DNA of 64,000 nt, taken from the NCBI RefSeq assembly GCF_041080675.1, contig NZ_CP163520.1:7965501-8029500 (forward strand), read 5' to 3'. Source of the DNA: Streptomyces sp. cg36. GTDB lineage: Bacteria > Actinomycetota > Actinomycetes > Streptomycetales > Streptomycetaceae. Below, one piece after another: positions 20,391-29,140 of this stretch. Positions within the stretch are counted from its first letter, which is position 1, and every line of letters begins with the position of its first letter. The notes under the pieces are model-generated. The model was not told where the DNA came from. It was given only the letters and a program-made list of their open reading frames with translations, and did no database searches. The position numbers and the translations under genes are program-made.

Positions 20391-22568
20391 ATGACGAGAA
20401 GAAGACGACCACCTCATACGGTGACGCTGGTGAAGGCCGCGGCTGCCGCCCTGGTGTCCGTGCTGCTGGTCACCGTGACGACGACCACCGCGAGCGCCGC
20501 CGACCGCAGCCCGGGAGCGCGGAAGTGGCAGCCGACGGTACGGCCGCACGCCACCATCGCGCCGGGACACATGCGGTCCGACCGGGACGTGTTACCCAAG
20601 GGGTTCAGCAAGCGGCAGGCCGATGAGGCCGAGACGATGGAAGCCCGTGCCACGGACGGGTGCCAGGTGTACTGGCCCGCCCCCTACGAAGTCTGCGGCG
20701 CGATCCGCGACAAGTACAACGAGCTCGGCGGCCCGGGCGGCTTCCTGTCGTTCCCGAAGTCCAACGAGCTCACCAACCCCGACGGGGTCGGCAAGCGCAC
20801 CGAGTTCATCAACGGGCCGATCTACTGGTCCCCGCAGGGCGGTGCTCATCCGGTCCTCAACCACTTCTTCGCGGCGTGGGCCCGCAACGGCTGGGAGGCC
20901 GGACCGCTGGGCTATCCCACATCGGACGAGATCGTGAACCCCGACGGCGTCGGCCGCCGACAGCACTTCGTCTCCGGTGACATCTACTGGAAGCTGAACG
21001 AGGCGTACGCCGTGCGCGGCGCGATCCGCGACAAGTGGGCCCAAGCCGGCTGGGAGGCCGGATATCTGGGCTACCCTGTGTCCGACGAGTTCGCCACGCC
21101 CGACGGCATCGGCAGCGGTGCCCGGTTCGAGCACGGAACGATCTACTGGACCGCCGCGTACGGGGCGCATCCCGTCAGCGGGGGACTGCTGACCAAGTGG
21201 GAACTGTCCGGGTACGAGAAGGGCCCGTACGGGTATCCGGTCGCCGACCAGCAGCCGCGCGGATCGTCGTGGGACCAGGAGTTCCAGTTCGGGACGATGG
21301 GCTTCCCGACCGATCCGGCCGCGGCCGTCGACCCCGACGACGGGGACGCGGACCCGACCGTGGGCGACCAGGTGCCGGTGACATGGGGGGACTTCGCCGC
21401 CGACGCCAACACCGAAGGCGCGGGCAGAGCGGTGGTCCAGGCCGGGCCCGGCTCGCTGGAGCCCTGCACCGCGGGCGAGTCCTGCATGCACACGACGATG
21501 GCCGCGGCCGAGGACGACCCGCCGGACGATCCGGTCATCGACGGCCCCAACACACAGGGCGCCTTCATCTCCCCGCTCTGTCTGGACCAGGCGTGGGACG
21601 GTCAGTGGCGTACGCAGCGCAAGCACGCGTGCATGATCTGGAAGAACCTGGACGTCGACGTGATCGACACCAAGGGCGCTGAGATCGGGTCGATACCGTT
21701 CACGGTGAGGACGGGCGTCCTGACGTCGCACAAGTCGGGCGAGTTCCAACAGGAGTTCCGTGTCGACTTCCACGGCCTGACCGGCAAGACGGGCAAGCCG
21801 ACCTTCCGGTACAAGCTGACGTACAACAACGCACCAGCCGGTTCCTACAGCGTCGACGGAGCCGCCGACGGGTCACCGATCAAGTCGGGTCAGTCGAAGG
21901 TCATCGTCGTGAAGTGGAAGCAGCAGGCGATGGCCGACGGCACGCTGAAGTACCCCGTCGTCAACATCGCGTGGAACTTCGGGAACCTGGACCCCGATGT
22001 CGTCCCCGGCAAGCAGTGGGGCAACATCCGGGTCGCCAACGTGCGGTGCGACTCCACGATGAAGCTGTCCAACGGGAAGTTCCGCCAGGGATGCGTGTTC
22101 CCCGGTATCACCCCTGAGTTCAAGCTGACGTCCGTCACCCCCGAGCAGACCTGGCACGTCGCGGAGGCGATCACATCGGGTCTTCCCGGCGCGGCCGGCC
22201 GGCCGCTCCACCGGCAGGCCGACAAGTCCAAGCGGGACATCAACCGTCAGACGTCCTGCCCCCGCAAGGGCCCGGTCGCCGACGCCCGACGGCTGAGTGG
22301 CCGATCCTGCGACGAGTTCCCGTTCGCGTCCAGCAACGAAGGCGCAGCCGCCCATCCCGGCCTGGGCCGCACCGTCCACGCCAACTGCAACGTCAAGGAC
22401 CTGCCGATCAGCACCGGCCCCGACGGATACAGCGTCTGCATGATTGACGCCAAGCAGAACTCGCAGAGCGGCAGCCTGCTGGGCAAGTTCTACGGCGAGG
22501 AACGCGTCGTCGACCAGGACGCCTTCAGCCTGGCGACCTCCGGCGGCGCACCGCCCGGCACCCCGTAG
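20391..22568 (+). CDS. Secreted LGFP-repeat protein with C-terminal NucA/NucB-type nuclease domain
   Basis: 725 residues from ATG 20391; GTG 20364 has a better-spaced ribosome-binding site (AGAGGG) and is an alternative. A signal peptide (1-35, TTTTASA) is followed by four LGFP-type wall-binding repeats (about 85-300; FLSFP, PLGYP, YLGYP, PYGYP), a middle beta-rich region (about 380-580) and a NucA/NucB-like domain (about 600-715) with the block SCDEFPFASSNEGA and the late VCMIDAKQNSQSGSLL and FY-x-x-E-RVVD segments. Likely a wall-attached secreted DNase for nutrient capture or competition. No immunity gene is evident beside it. Strong terminator downstream. Confidence 0.85.
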   Translation: MTRRRRPPHTVTLVKAAAAALVSVLLVTVTTTTASAADRSPGARKWQPTVRPHATIAPGHMRSDRDVLPKGFSKRQADEAETMEARATDGCQVYWPAPYEVCGAIRDKYNELGGPGGFLSFPKSNELTNPDGVGKRTEFINGPIYWSPQGGAHPVLNHFFAAWARNGWEAGPLGYPTSDEIVNPDGVGRRQHFVSGDIYWKLNEAYAVRGAIRDKWAQAGWEAGYLGYPVSDEFATPDGIGSGARFEHGTIYWTAAYGAHPVSGGLLTKWELSGYEKGPYGYPVADQQPRGSSWDQEFQFGTMGFPTDPAAAVDPDDGDADPTVGDQVPVTWGDFAADANTEGAGRAVVQAGPGSLEPCTAGESCMHTTMAAAEDDPPDDPVIDGPNTQGAFISPLCLDQAWDGQWRTQRKHACMIWKNLDVDVIDTKGAEIGSIPFTVRTGVLTSHKSGEFQQEFRVDFHGLTGKTGKPTFRYKLTYNNAPAGSYSVDGAADGSPIKSGQSKVIVVKWKQQAMADGTLKYPVVNIAWNFGNLDPDVVPGKQWGNIRVANVRCDSTMKLSNGKFRQGCVFPGITPEFKLTSVTPEQTWHVAEAITSGLPGAAGRPLHRQADKSKRDINRQTSCPRKGPVADARRLSGRSCDEFPFASSNEGAAAHPGLGRTVHANCNVKDLPISTGPDGYSVCMIDAKQNSQSGSLLGKFYGEERVVDQDAFSLATSGGAPPGTP

Positions 22569-22590
22569 CGTTCGGGCACGTCCGCCACAC

Positions 22591-22637
22591 GCACGAGGGG
22601 GTCGCGCGGACCACGAGGTCGCGCGACCCCTTCGTGC
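22591..22637 (+). terminator. Strong hairpin terminator after the nuclease gene
   Basis: Long interrupted stem (GCACGA plus GGGGTCGCGCG with its complement) 22 bp beyond the stop codon; may also serve the convergent glycosyltransferase. Confidence 0.85.
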
Positions 22638-22729
22638 CGTGCTCCGCCCGCAGCGCAGGCGGTGATGCCGCAGGTATCAGAGCATCCTGATCGCGGCGCT
22701 CTCCGCCTGGCCGGGACGATGGCCGGGGA

Positions 22730-23503
22730 TCAGATCCGCGAGTTGCGCAGCGACTGGATGACAGCGCCGGCGAGCGCCCGCGTCGAGCGCGGGACCGAGA
22801 GGTGCTCGTGCTTGCGGTACAGGTCCCAGTTGTACTGGACGAGCGACAGCTTGTTGGAGGACAGCGACCCGGCCTGGTGGGCCCGGTACACCGCCAACGG
22901 CTCGGCCAGCCCCCGGGCGTCGGCGCCGTCCCGCATGATCGACAGCCAGAGGGCGTAGTCCTGGCGCTTGCGCATGTCCGGCATCAGCCGGGTGCCGAGG
23001 ACGCGGCGGTCGTACATGGCGGTGAGGGCGCCGATGTGGTCCTGGACCAGCATCGCGCGGTAGTCCACGTGGGCCCGCGCCTGGATGACCCGTCCGTTGG
23101 GAACCCAGTCGGTGCTGTCGCCGCTGTAGTCGGCGTCCATCTTGAAGTACGAGGTGAACGTCAAGGGCGCCGTGCCCTGGGCGGCGAAGGCGAGCTGCTT
23201 CTCCGTCTTCTCCGGAAGCCACATGTCGTCGCTGTCCAGGAAGGCGATGTAGTCGCCGCGAGCCCGCTCGATCGCGAGGTTGCGGGCCCGGCCGGCGCCG
23301 CCCTGCTCGGGTGCCGACTGCGGCAGGACCCGCTCGTCCTGGGCGGCGAACTCGCGGAGCAGGTCCATGGAGGTGTCGGTGGACTTGTCGTCGGTGATCA
23401 GCAGCTCCACGTCACTGTGGGTCTGTGTCAGCACTGATCGGACGGCTGCGCCGAGGGTGGCTGCCGAGTTGTAGACGGGCATCACGACGGACACCAGAGG
23501 CAC
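22730..23503 (-). CDS. Family 2 glycosyltransferase
   Basis: 257 residues. VPLVSVVMPVYNSAATLGAAV at the N-terminus is the GT2 nucleotide-sugar motif, with AFLDSDDMW (the DXD metal site) near residue 88 and a KRQDYALWL acceptor-side motif near 190. Cytosolic, probably acting on a wall or exopolysaccharide acceptor. GTG 23503 is chosen because AAGGAG lies eight bases upstream and the family begins exactly here. It stands alone, without other sugar genes, so the product cannot be named. Confidence 0.9.
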   Translation of the reverse strand: MPLVSVVMPVYNSAATLGAAVRSVLTQTHSDVELLITDDKSTDTSMDLLREFAAQDERVLPQSAPEQGGAGRARNLAIERARGDYIAFLDSDDMWLPEKTEKQLAFAAQGTAPLTFTSYFKMDADYSGDSTDWVPNGRVIQARAHVDYRAMLVQDHIGALTAMYDRRVLGTRLMPDMRKRQDYALWLSIMRDGADARGLAEPLAVYRAHQAGSLSSNKLSLVQYNWDLYRKHEHLSVPRSTRALAGAVIQSLRNSRI

Positions 23504-23720
23504 AGCATTTCTCCTTGCTAGGTCAGGAACAAGGGTCCATTCAAGCACCGAGATCGCACATGAGCTGACGAGCATGCCGTTGTTGCTGGTCAAGGCCGCG
23601 TGGAGCGCCCGCCGACCGGACGTGCCGGGGAGGCGGGCCAGGACCCTCCGGCGCCGTCCGCCGCCATCGGGACAGCGGTGCCGCGGGCGGGCTCTTCACT
23701 GCTTCGGGCCCGCCCGCCGG

Positions 23721-24392
23721 TCACCGTGGTCGGTGCGGCGGCTTGTAGAGGTCGTCGAGGCGGAGTGGCGCGGGCCGGGGCAGGGGTGTGCCGTGCGTCG
23801 GCGCGCAGGACTGGAGGAAGTAGGCCAGCAGGCGGCGGGACGCGGCCATGGAGGCCGCCGGGGAGTCCTGCAGGACGCCGTTGTTGGCCAGGAGCAGGAG
23901 GGTGACGTCGCTGGTGGCGAAGTCCTCGCGCAGTTGTCCGGTGTCCTTCGCGCGCTGTACGAGTAGGGCGAGGGATTCCTCGGCGCGGGCTCGCTCGTGG
24001 TGGATGTCGGGCGCGTCGGGGAACTGGGAGAGGAATGCGGCGCTGAAGCCGCGGTCCTGCGCCTGCATCGCGCACACCTTGGTGAGGAGGGCGCGCAGTC
24101 CGTGCCAGGGATCGTCGTCCTGAAGGGCCTCGTCGAGGGCCGCGACGCACTGGCTGAGCTGTTCGGAGAACGCGGCGGCGATGAGCGAGCCGCGGGTGGG
24201 GAAGTGCCGGTAGAGGGTGGCGGCGCTCACACCGGCTCTGCGGGCGATCGCGCTGGAGGGCACATCGGAGCCGTTGAGGGCGTACGCCTCGCGGGCGGCC
24301 TGGAGGAGCCGGGCACGGTTGTGCCGGGCGTCGGCTCTCCGGCCCGTGGCAGGGGTGCCGGACGACGCGTTCCGAGACGGTTGAACAGGCAT
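23721..24392 (-). CDS. TetR-family repressor
   Basis: 223 residues. The N-terminal helix-turn-helix (LLQAAREAYALNGSDVPSSAIARRAGVSAATLYRHFPTR, about residues 30-70) is unmistakable; the ligand domain is typical length. It is divergent from the oxidoreductase at 24551 with 158 bp between, so that gene is the likely target. ATG 24392 is used; GTG 24401 is possible. The ligand is unknown. Confidence 0.9.
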   Translation of the reverse strand: MPVQPSRNASSGTPATGRRADARHNRARLLQAAREAYALNGSDVPSSAIARRAGVSAATLYRHFPTRGSLIAAAFSEQLSQCVAALDEALQDDDPWHGLRALLTKVCAMQAQDRGFSAAFLSQFPDAPDIHHERARAEESLALLVQRAKDTGQLREDFATSDVTLLLLANNGVLQDSPAASMAASRRLLAYFLQSCAPTHGTPLPRPAPLRLDDLYKPPHRPR

Positions 24393-24550
24393 GTCTCTCA
24401 CTTAACCAGAGGTGAACGGGGTTGCCCGTGCGGCGAGTTAGCGTGATCGGGCGCTGCGGTTCCCCGCGGCGGGTCCCGCGTCGCAGTGGCAGAGAGACCG
24501 CGAGCTCTCCTGCTGAACGCCACGACACGTCATACGTACGGAGGTTGTCC

Positions 24551-25477
24551 GTGTTTGCTGTGCAGTATCACCGCTACGGCGGTTCCGAGGTGCTCCGGGT
24601 CGAAGAGGCCGTAGAGCCGCACGCCGGGCCGGGCCAGGTCCGCATCGCGGTGCGCGCCACCGGCGTCACCCCTGCTGACTGGTATCTCCGCTCAGGGATG
24701 CTGCGGTCCGTGGCCACCGTGGGCTTCCCCCACATACCCGGCATGGATGCCGCCGGAATCGTCGACGAGGTGGGAGAGGGAGTGACCGGAACCGCAGTGG
24801 GAGACGCGGTCTTCGGTCTCGTCCCCTTCGCGGATCTGGGGGGCGGCGCGGCCCAGTACGCCGTGCTGGAGGCATGGGCGCCCAAGCCCCGGTCGTGGTC
24901 GTTCGAGGAGGCGGGGGGAGCCGCGGGCAACATCGACACGGCCACCCGTGTACTGGAGGCCCTGGCAGCCGCCGAGGGCATGACGTTGCTGATCGAGGGG
25001 GCCGCGGGAGGTGTGGGCACGATGACCGCGCAGCTCGCCCGTGCCCGAGGTCTCACCGTGATCGGGACCGCGAGTGAGGGCAACCACGGCTTCCTCCAAC
25101 AGCTCGGCGTCATACCGGTCACCTACGGGGCGGGGCTGGCCGATCGACTTGCCCCGCTGGCTCCGCACGGTGTCGATGTGGTGCTGGACGCGGCGGGAAA
25201 GGGCTCCCTCGCCGAGTTGGTGGCCATTGCCGGTGGCCCGCACCGCGTGGTGACCATCGCCGACTTCGACGCCGATCGGCACGGGGTGCGCTACTCCCGC
25301 TCCGAAGCGGGGCAGTCGCCGGGCTGGGCCGGGCTGCCCCGGGCGGCCGACCTCGCCGACCAGGGCCGTCTCACCGTCCCGCTGCACGCCGTGTTCCCGT
25401 TGGAGGAGGCCGCCGCGGCCCATGACATGAGTGCCACCGGCCATGCGCGCGGCAAGATCGTCATCAGCGTGCCCTGA
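24551..25477 (+). CDS. NADP-dependent quinone oxidoreductase-like (MDR) protein
   Basis: 308 residues. A GroES-like N-domain (residues 1-120) with GMDAAGIVDEVGEGV, and a Rossmann domain with LIEGAAGGVGTMTAQLARARG (about residues 140-160). Zinc ligands of alcohol dehydrogenases are absent, placing it with zeta-crystallin/quinone reductase types that reduce quinones or enones. GTG 24551 follows GGAGG at six bases. Paired with the divergent TetR gene, suggesting induction by a toxic carbonyl or quinone. Confidence 0.9.
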   Translation: MFAVQYHRYGGSEVLRVEEAVEPHAGPGQVRIAVRATGVTPADWYLRSGMLRSVATVGFPHIPGMDAAGIVDEVGEGVTGTAVGDAVFGLVPFADLGGGAAQYAVLEAWAPKPRSWSFEEAGGAAGNIDTATRVLEALAAAEGMTLLIEGAAGGVGTMTAQLARARGLTVIGTASEGNHGFLQQLGVIPVTYGAGLADRLAPLAPHGVDVVLDAAGKGSLAELVAIAGGPHRVVTIADFDADRHGVRYSRSEAGQSPGWAGLPRAADLADQGRLTVPLHAVFPLEEAAAAHDMSATGHARGKIVISVP

Positions 25478-25510
25478 GCCGAGGGGCCACGGCCGCATCA
25501 ACACCCGTGC

Positions 25511-26284
25511 CTATCGGGGGAATCCGTAGAACGTGCGGGCGTTGGTGCGCAGCACGGCCGCCAAGGCTTCTGGCCCCAACGTGTTCCCGATGAGGCGGAT
25601 GTCGCCGTCCCGGAAGGGCCGCCGCGCGCGAGTCGAGGGCAGGTCCGTTCCCGCCATGAGGGCGGTGGGATCGATGCGGTGGACCTGCCGCAGTGCGGAG
25701 GCCACGTCCAGCGAGACACGGCCGAACCCGGTCGCCTTGACCTTGGCTCCCGACTCGACCAAACGCAGCAGGCTGGAGTGGCCCAGGGATGACATGCCCA
25801 GGTGATCGATGCTGATCCGGGGGAGCGAGAGCAGTACCGGCTCCAGATCCCGCAGGTCCTTGGCGTCGACGTAGAGCTCGACGTGCCAACCGACGAGATC
25901 GTGGACCCGATGCGCGAGGTCCTTGAGGCGGGCGGGGGCTTCGGGGCCGTTGCGGTAGAGGTTGAAACGCAGGGCACGGACTCCGGCTCGGTGCAGTGCG
26001 AGAATGCGGCTGTCGCTGGTGCCGGCGGGCAGTTGCGTCACCCCCACGAAGCCCGGACCCAGCTGCCGCAGTGCCTCCAGCAGGTAGTCCTGGTCGTACG
26101 CCTGGAAGGACGCGGAGACCACCGCACCGCCGGTCACACCGAGAGCGAGCGTGCGCCGCAGATAGTCCTCGACGGTGAACGGTTCGGGGAGGAAGCCGGA
26201 GTTGGGCAGGAGCGGGAAACGCGGGTCGATGATGTGGAAGTGGCAGTCGAAGAGCGTGTCTGCCGGTGCGGTAGCTGTGTTCAT
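25511..26284 (-). CDS. Amidohydrolase-2 family protein
   Basis: 257 residues. DCHFHIIDPRFPLLPNSGF near the start provides the metal-binding HxH pair. A middle segment ends in ISIDHLGM (third histidine position) and MAGTDLPS carries the catalytic aspartate, then NARTFYGF. This is the TIM-barrel family of 2-pyrone-4,6-dicarboxylate and related lactone hydrolases or decarboxylases. It follows the acetoacetate decarboxylase-like gene by 59 bp on the same strand, so both may serve one catabolic route. Substrate unknown. Confidence 0.87.
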   Translation of the reverse strand: MNTATAPADTLFDCHFHIIDPRFPLLPNSGFLPEPFTVEDYLRRTLALGVTGGAVVSASFQAYDQDYLLEALRQLGPGFVGVTQLPAGTSDSRILALHRAGVRALRFNLYRNGPEAPARLKDLAHRVHDLVGWHVELYVDAKDLRDLEPVLLSLPRISIDHLGMSSLGHSSLLRLVESGAKVKATGFGRVSLDVASALRQVHRIDPTALMAGTDLPSTRARRPFRDGDIRLIGNTLGPEALAAVLRTNARTFYGFPR

Positions 26285-26343
26285 GGTGCTGCCTCGGTTC
26301 CTCGTGCCGCCACTCGTGGTGTCGCGGAAGCCTCAGCCGTGCG

Positions 26344-27084
26344 TCAGGCCGCCAGATAGTCGTGGACGACGGTGGCGGGCCCGTAGCCGAGATCGGTGCA
26401 GGCGATGTGGTGGGCGGTCGTGTCACCCATGACGGGCAGGTCGGCGACCGGGGCCAGGGCATGGGGCACCAGGTGCAGCCGGGCGGGGCCGGACCAGGCG
26501 CCGGTCACGGTGACGTGCTGCACGGCCAGGCGCACCAGTTGGCAGCCGGCCAGTGTGCCATCGGCTTCGCGGGTCATCTTGACCATGAAGAGGGGAGCGG
26601 TGACCTCTTCGCGCGCCGCGCCCGGAGCCAGGGGGAAGTGCTTGTACCCCATGGTCGCGGTGGCCACCCGCAATGATCCGTAGTCGAGCGTACCGACGAG
26701 GGTGTCTGTGTCGCGGGCCAGCCGGGGTGCGCCGAGCTTCTTGGGGAACCCCGCTGTTTCCCGCCCCACGAGCAGAGCGGGCGTGCTGTCGAGGTACATC
26801 GCGTCGAGGTAGTAGCCGGGCTCTCCGTCGTACTCGACCGAGACGGCCTGGGAGGCGCTGGCGTGATCGCCGAGGCCGGTGGTGTCGGGCATGCGCATGA
26901 CCTGGAAGCGGACGAGACCGTCGCGGACCTTCAGGGGCTCGGGCACCAGGGCGGCGAGTGCGCCGAGGTCGGAGCGGTAGGTGAGGTTCAGCACCTCGAC
27001 GCCGTACGAGATGAAGGGGCCGGGGGACCATGCGGGGGCGGACAGCGGGGTGGCGGTGCGGCTGAGCAGTTCGGCGGGTGTCAT
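26344..27084 (-). CDS. Acetoacetate decarboxylase-family protein
   Basis: 246 residues, the usual length. The family lysine lies in the GFPKKLGAPRL segment (about residues 119-129), with YLDAMYLDS and VGRETAGFPKK around it and KMTREADGTLAGCQLVRL later. ATG 27084 has a GAGGAG site eight bases upstream. True decarboxylases form a Schiff base on this lysine; many actinobacterial homologues act on other oxo-acids or as aldolase-dehydratases. Probably the first gene of a two-gene operon with the amidohydrolase. Confidence 0.88.
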   Translation of the reverse strand: MTPAELLSRTATPLSAPAWSPGPFISYGVEVLNLTYRSDLGALAALVPEPLKVRDGLVRFQVMRMPDTTGLGDHASASQAVSVEYDGEPGYYLDAMYLDSTPALLVGRETAGFPKKLGAPRLARDTDTLVGTLDYGSLRVATATMGYKHFPLAPGAAREEVTAPLFMVKMTREADGTLAGCQLVRLAVQHVTVTGAWSGPARLHLVPHALAPVADLPVMGDTTAHHIACTDLGYGPATVVHDYLAA

Positions 27085-27636
27085 GGGTGAGCTCCTCGGG
27101 GGCGGCTGCGGATCGGGCAGTTCGGGCGGCTCGGGTGGTGGGACAGCGGGTGAACGACCGCGAGGCCCGGGCCGGAACACGCAGGTCACAAAGCGTGCTG
27201 GTGCCATTCCAGCCGATGGCCCCGGCGGTGGCAGTCGGGTGATCGGCGTAACCGATGGGGGAGGTGGTGACACCCAACGGTGGGCCGTCGTGTCCGCCTG
27301 TTTGAGGGTGGTGGCGGACGGCGGCGCCAGCGCGCCGCCGCTGTGCATTTCGAATTACCCGATTCCATCTTCGCCGTGCCGCATCGCTTCGGCGAGTGCG
27401 GTAGGTGTGGGGTTCGATTTCAAAAATTCCGGTGAACGAGAGGCCCGGAAGTGATATCGAGTTCTGCGGGCGGTCTCCCTGGGGCATGACGAAACCCGAG
27501 AGATGCGAAGGGATACATACAGGTCAACCGACTGGCGGACCAACCGGTCGGACGATCGGTGGAAATGGTTGGGGAAGTGCAGTTTCCTTCTTCTGAGTCC
27601 TCGTTTTTCTCTCGGTGAGGGGATTATGGTGACTTT
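27085..27636. other. Divergent intergenic region (decarboxylase / VOC-LysR)
   Basis: 552 bp. The left half is GC-rich with no convincing gene. The right half (about 27340-27630) is clearly AT-richer and holds an interrupted repeat around 27520-27560 (GACCAACCGGTC-like). It probably carries the promoters of both neighbours and LysR sites. No gene is seen. Confidence 0.45.
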
Positions 27637-27990
27637 ATGAAAGCGAAGATCGGGCAGATAACCCTGAAATGCGCCGACAGGCAGAAGTCGGCTTCCTTCT
27701 GGTCGCTCATCCTCAACGGCGCTCCGGTCGGAACCGACGGTGAGAGCCCGTGGATCACGGCAGAAGGGCCGCTGAGGATGGCCTTCGAGGACGTTGCCGA
27801 TGGCGAGGCGATCACCCGCCTCGGCCTGGACGTCGACGTGGACTATCTGGAGCTGGCCGTCGTGCGGGCGGTCCGCCTGGGCGCGTCCCCGGTCGGCCCG
27901 ATCGACCGCGGGGGCCCTGACGCCTTTCAGCTGATGCGGGACCCGGAGGGGTTTCCGTTCCGCTTCGTCAGCCGGAGCGCCGGTGACTAG
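27637..27990 (+). CDS. VOC-fold (glyoxalase-like) small protein
   Basis: 117 residues. Begins MKAKIGQITLKCADRQKSASFW, the first beta-alpha unit of the vicinal oxygen chelate fold, and ends in a DPEGFPFRFV strand like other lyase/bleomycin-resistance relatives. Metal ligands are poorly conserved, so activity is uncertain. Overlaps the LysR start by eight bases, so the two are co-translated; it may bind a ligand or be the regulator's product. Confidence 0.75.
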   Translation: MKAKIGQITLKCADRQKSASFWSLILNGAPVGTDGESPWITAEGPLRMAFEDVADGEAITRLGLDVDVDYLELAVVRAVRLGASPVGPIDRGGPDAFQLMRDPEGFPFRFVSRSAGD

Positions 27991-28981
27991 CCTGTCGCTG
28001 CGCCAGATCGAGTATCTGGTGGCAGTCGTCGACGAGGGAAGGCTCACCTGGGCGGCCCGGCGGCTGCACGTCACTGAACCGACGCTCTCGCAGCAGCTCA
28101 AGACGCTCGAACGGTCCGTGGGAGCCCAGCTGTTGATCCGGGGAGCCGACGGCGTGCGCCCCACGCCCGCGGGCGCGGCCTTCCTGCCGTACGGGCGCGC
28201 CGCACTGCGCAGCAGCGCGGAGGCGTGCGCGGCGGCCCGGTCGGCGGACGGTCAACGGCAGGTGCCCGTACGCCTCGACACCCTCCCCTCGTTGCTGCCC
28301 GGACTGCTGCCGGCGCTCGCGCACTGGTCGCGCGCCTGGCCGGAGGTGTGTCTCGCCGTCTCGGTCCAGTCAAGCCGGGAAGTGCTCCAGGAACGTGTGG
28401 TGGCGGGAGCCGCCGACATGGCGATCGGGCCCCGCCCGATGGACTGGAACGGTCCGGTGCTTTCGCTGGGCGAGGAGGAGGTCCTGGTGGTGTGCTCCAT
28501 CGACGAACCCCTGTGGGGCGGTGCCTGCGCGGCCGAGGAACTGCTGCGGCGGCGCTGGGTGCGCTACCCGGAGGCCGGCTGGGCACCCGCCGACCTCGTG
28601 AGGGGACAGGGCGAGGCCGTGAGCGGCGCGCGGCCCGGCCCGGTGGACGTGCCGTCGGTCGCGGAGGCCGTCGAGCTCGCCGCTCGCGGGGTCGGACTCA
28701 CCGCCGTACCCGCGAGCGCGGTGCCGGACCGGCTGCGGTCACAGACCATTCGGCTCGCGCCCCGCCAGGCCCGCGAGACCACGCTGTACCGGGCACCGAA
28801 CGCGGAGGAGGGCATCGCCCGCCATTTCGCGACGCTGGGGTCGAGCGTGGCGCACGCGGAGCGCGGCGACCAGAAGGAGGCACCTTCCGGTCCTTCCGGC
28901 AGGAGGGCGCAGTCCCCGCGGCTGACTCGCCCGGAACGTGAGGATCCTCACCGTCGCCCTCGCCCGTACGGCGCCGAGTAG
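27983..28981 (+). CDS. LysR-family transcriptional regulator
   Basis: 332 residues. An N-terminal winged helix-turn-helix (LRQIEYLVAVVDEGRLTWAARRLHVTEPTLSQQLKTLE, about residues 6-43), then an effector-binding domain (about 90-300) and a basic, Pro-rich tail beyond the usual LysR end (about residues 300-332). GTG at 27983 lies inside the VOC gene. No divergently transcribed enzyme lies immediately beside it, but acetoacetate decarboxylase is divergent from the VOC gene across 552 bp and is a candidate target. Confidence 0.9.
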   Translation: MTSLSLRQIEYLVAVVDEGRLTWAARRLHVTEPTLSQQLKTLERSVGAQLLIRGADGVRPTPAGAAFLPYGRAALRSSAEACAAARSADGQRQVPVRLDTLPSLLPGLLPALAHWSRAWPEVCLAVSVQSSREVLQERVVAGAADMAIGPRPMDWNGPVLSLGEEEVLVVCSIDEPLWGGACAAEELLRRRWVRYPEAGWAPADLVRGQGEAVSGARPGPVDVPSVAEAVELAARGVGLTAVPASAVPDRLRSQTIRLAPRQARETTLYRAPNAEEGIARHFATLGSSVAHAERGDQKEAPSGPSGRRAQSPRLTRPEREDPHRRPRPYGAE

Positions 28982-29140
28982 CGCGAATAGCGCGGGCCTA
29001 TCGGGCGGTTGAACCGGTCACCTTGATCTGTACGGGCAGGGGCCGGTTGGCTCCTTGGTGAACCGTCCCGCGCGGCCCGCCCACCTTTCGTCCGCCGCGC
29101 CACGGCGGACCCGTGCCCGTGCGCGACCGGTGAGGAACCG

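Noticed and set aside
22591..23503. Immunity gene for the NucA/NucB protein
   Set aside because: The adjacent region holds only a terminator and a glycosyltransferase; no small candidate is seen.
24411..24444. GA plus N23 plus TAGCGT upstream of the oxidoreductase
   Set aside because: Only the final GA and spacing match; the rest of the palindrome is absent, so it is treated as chance.
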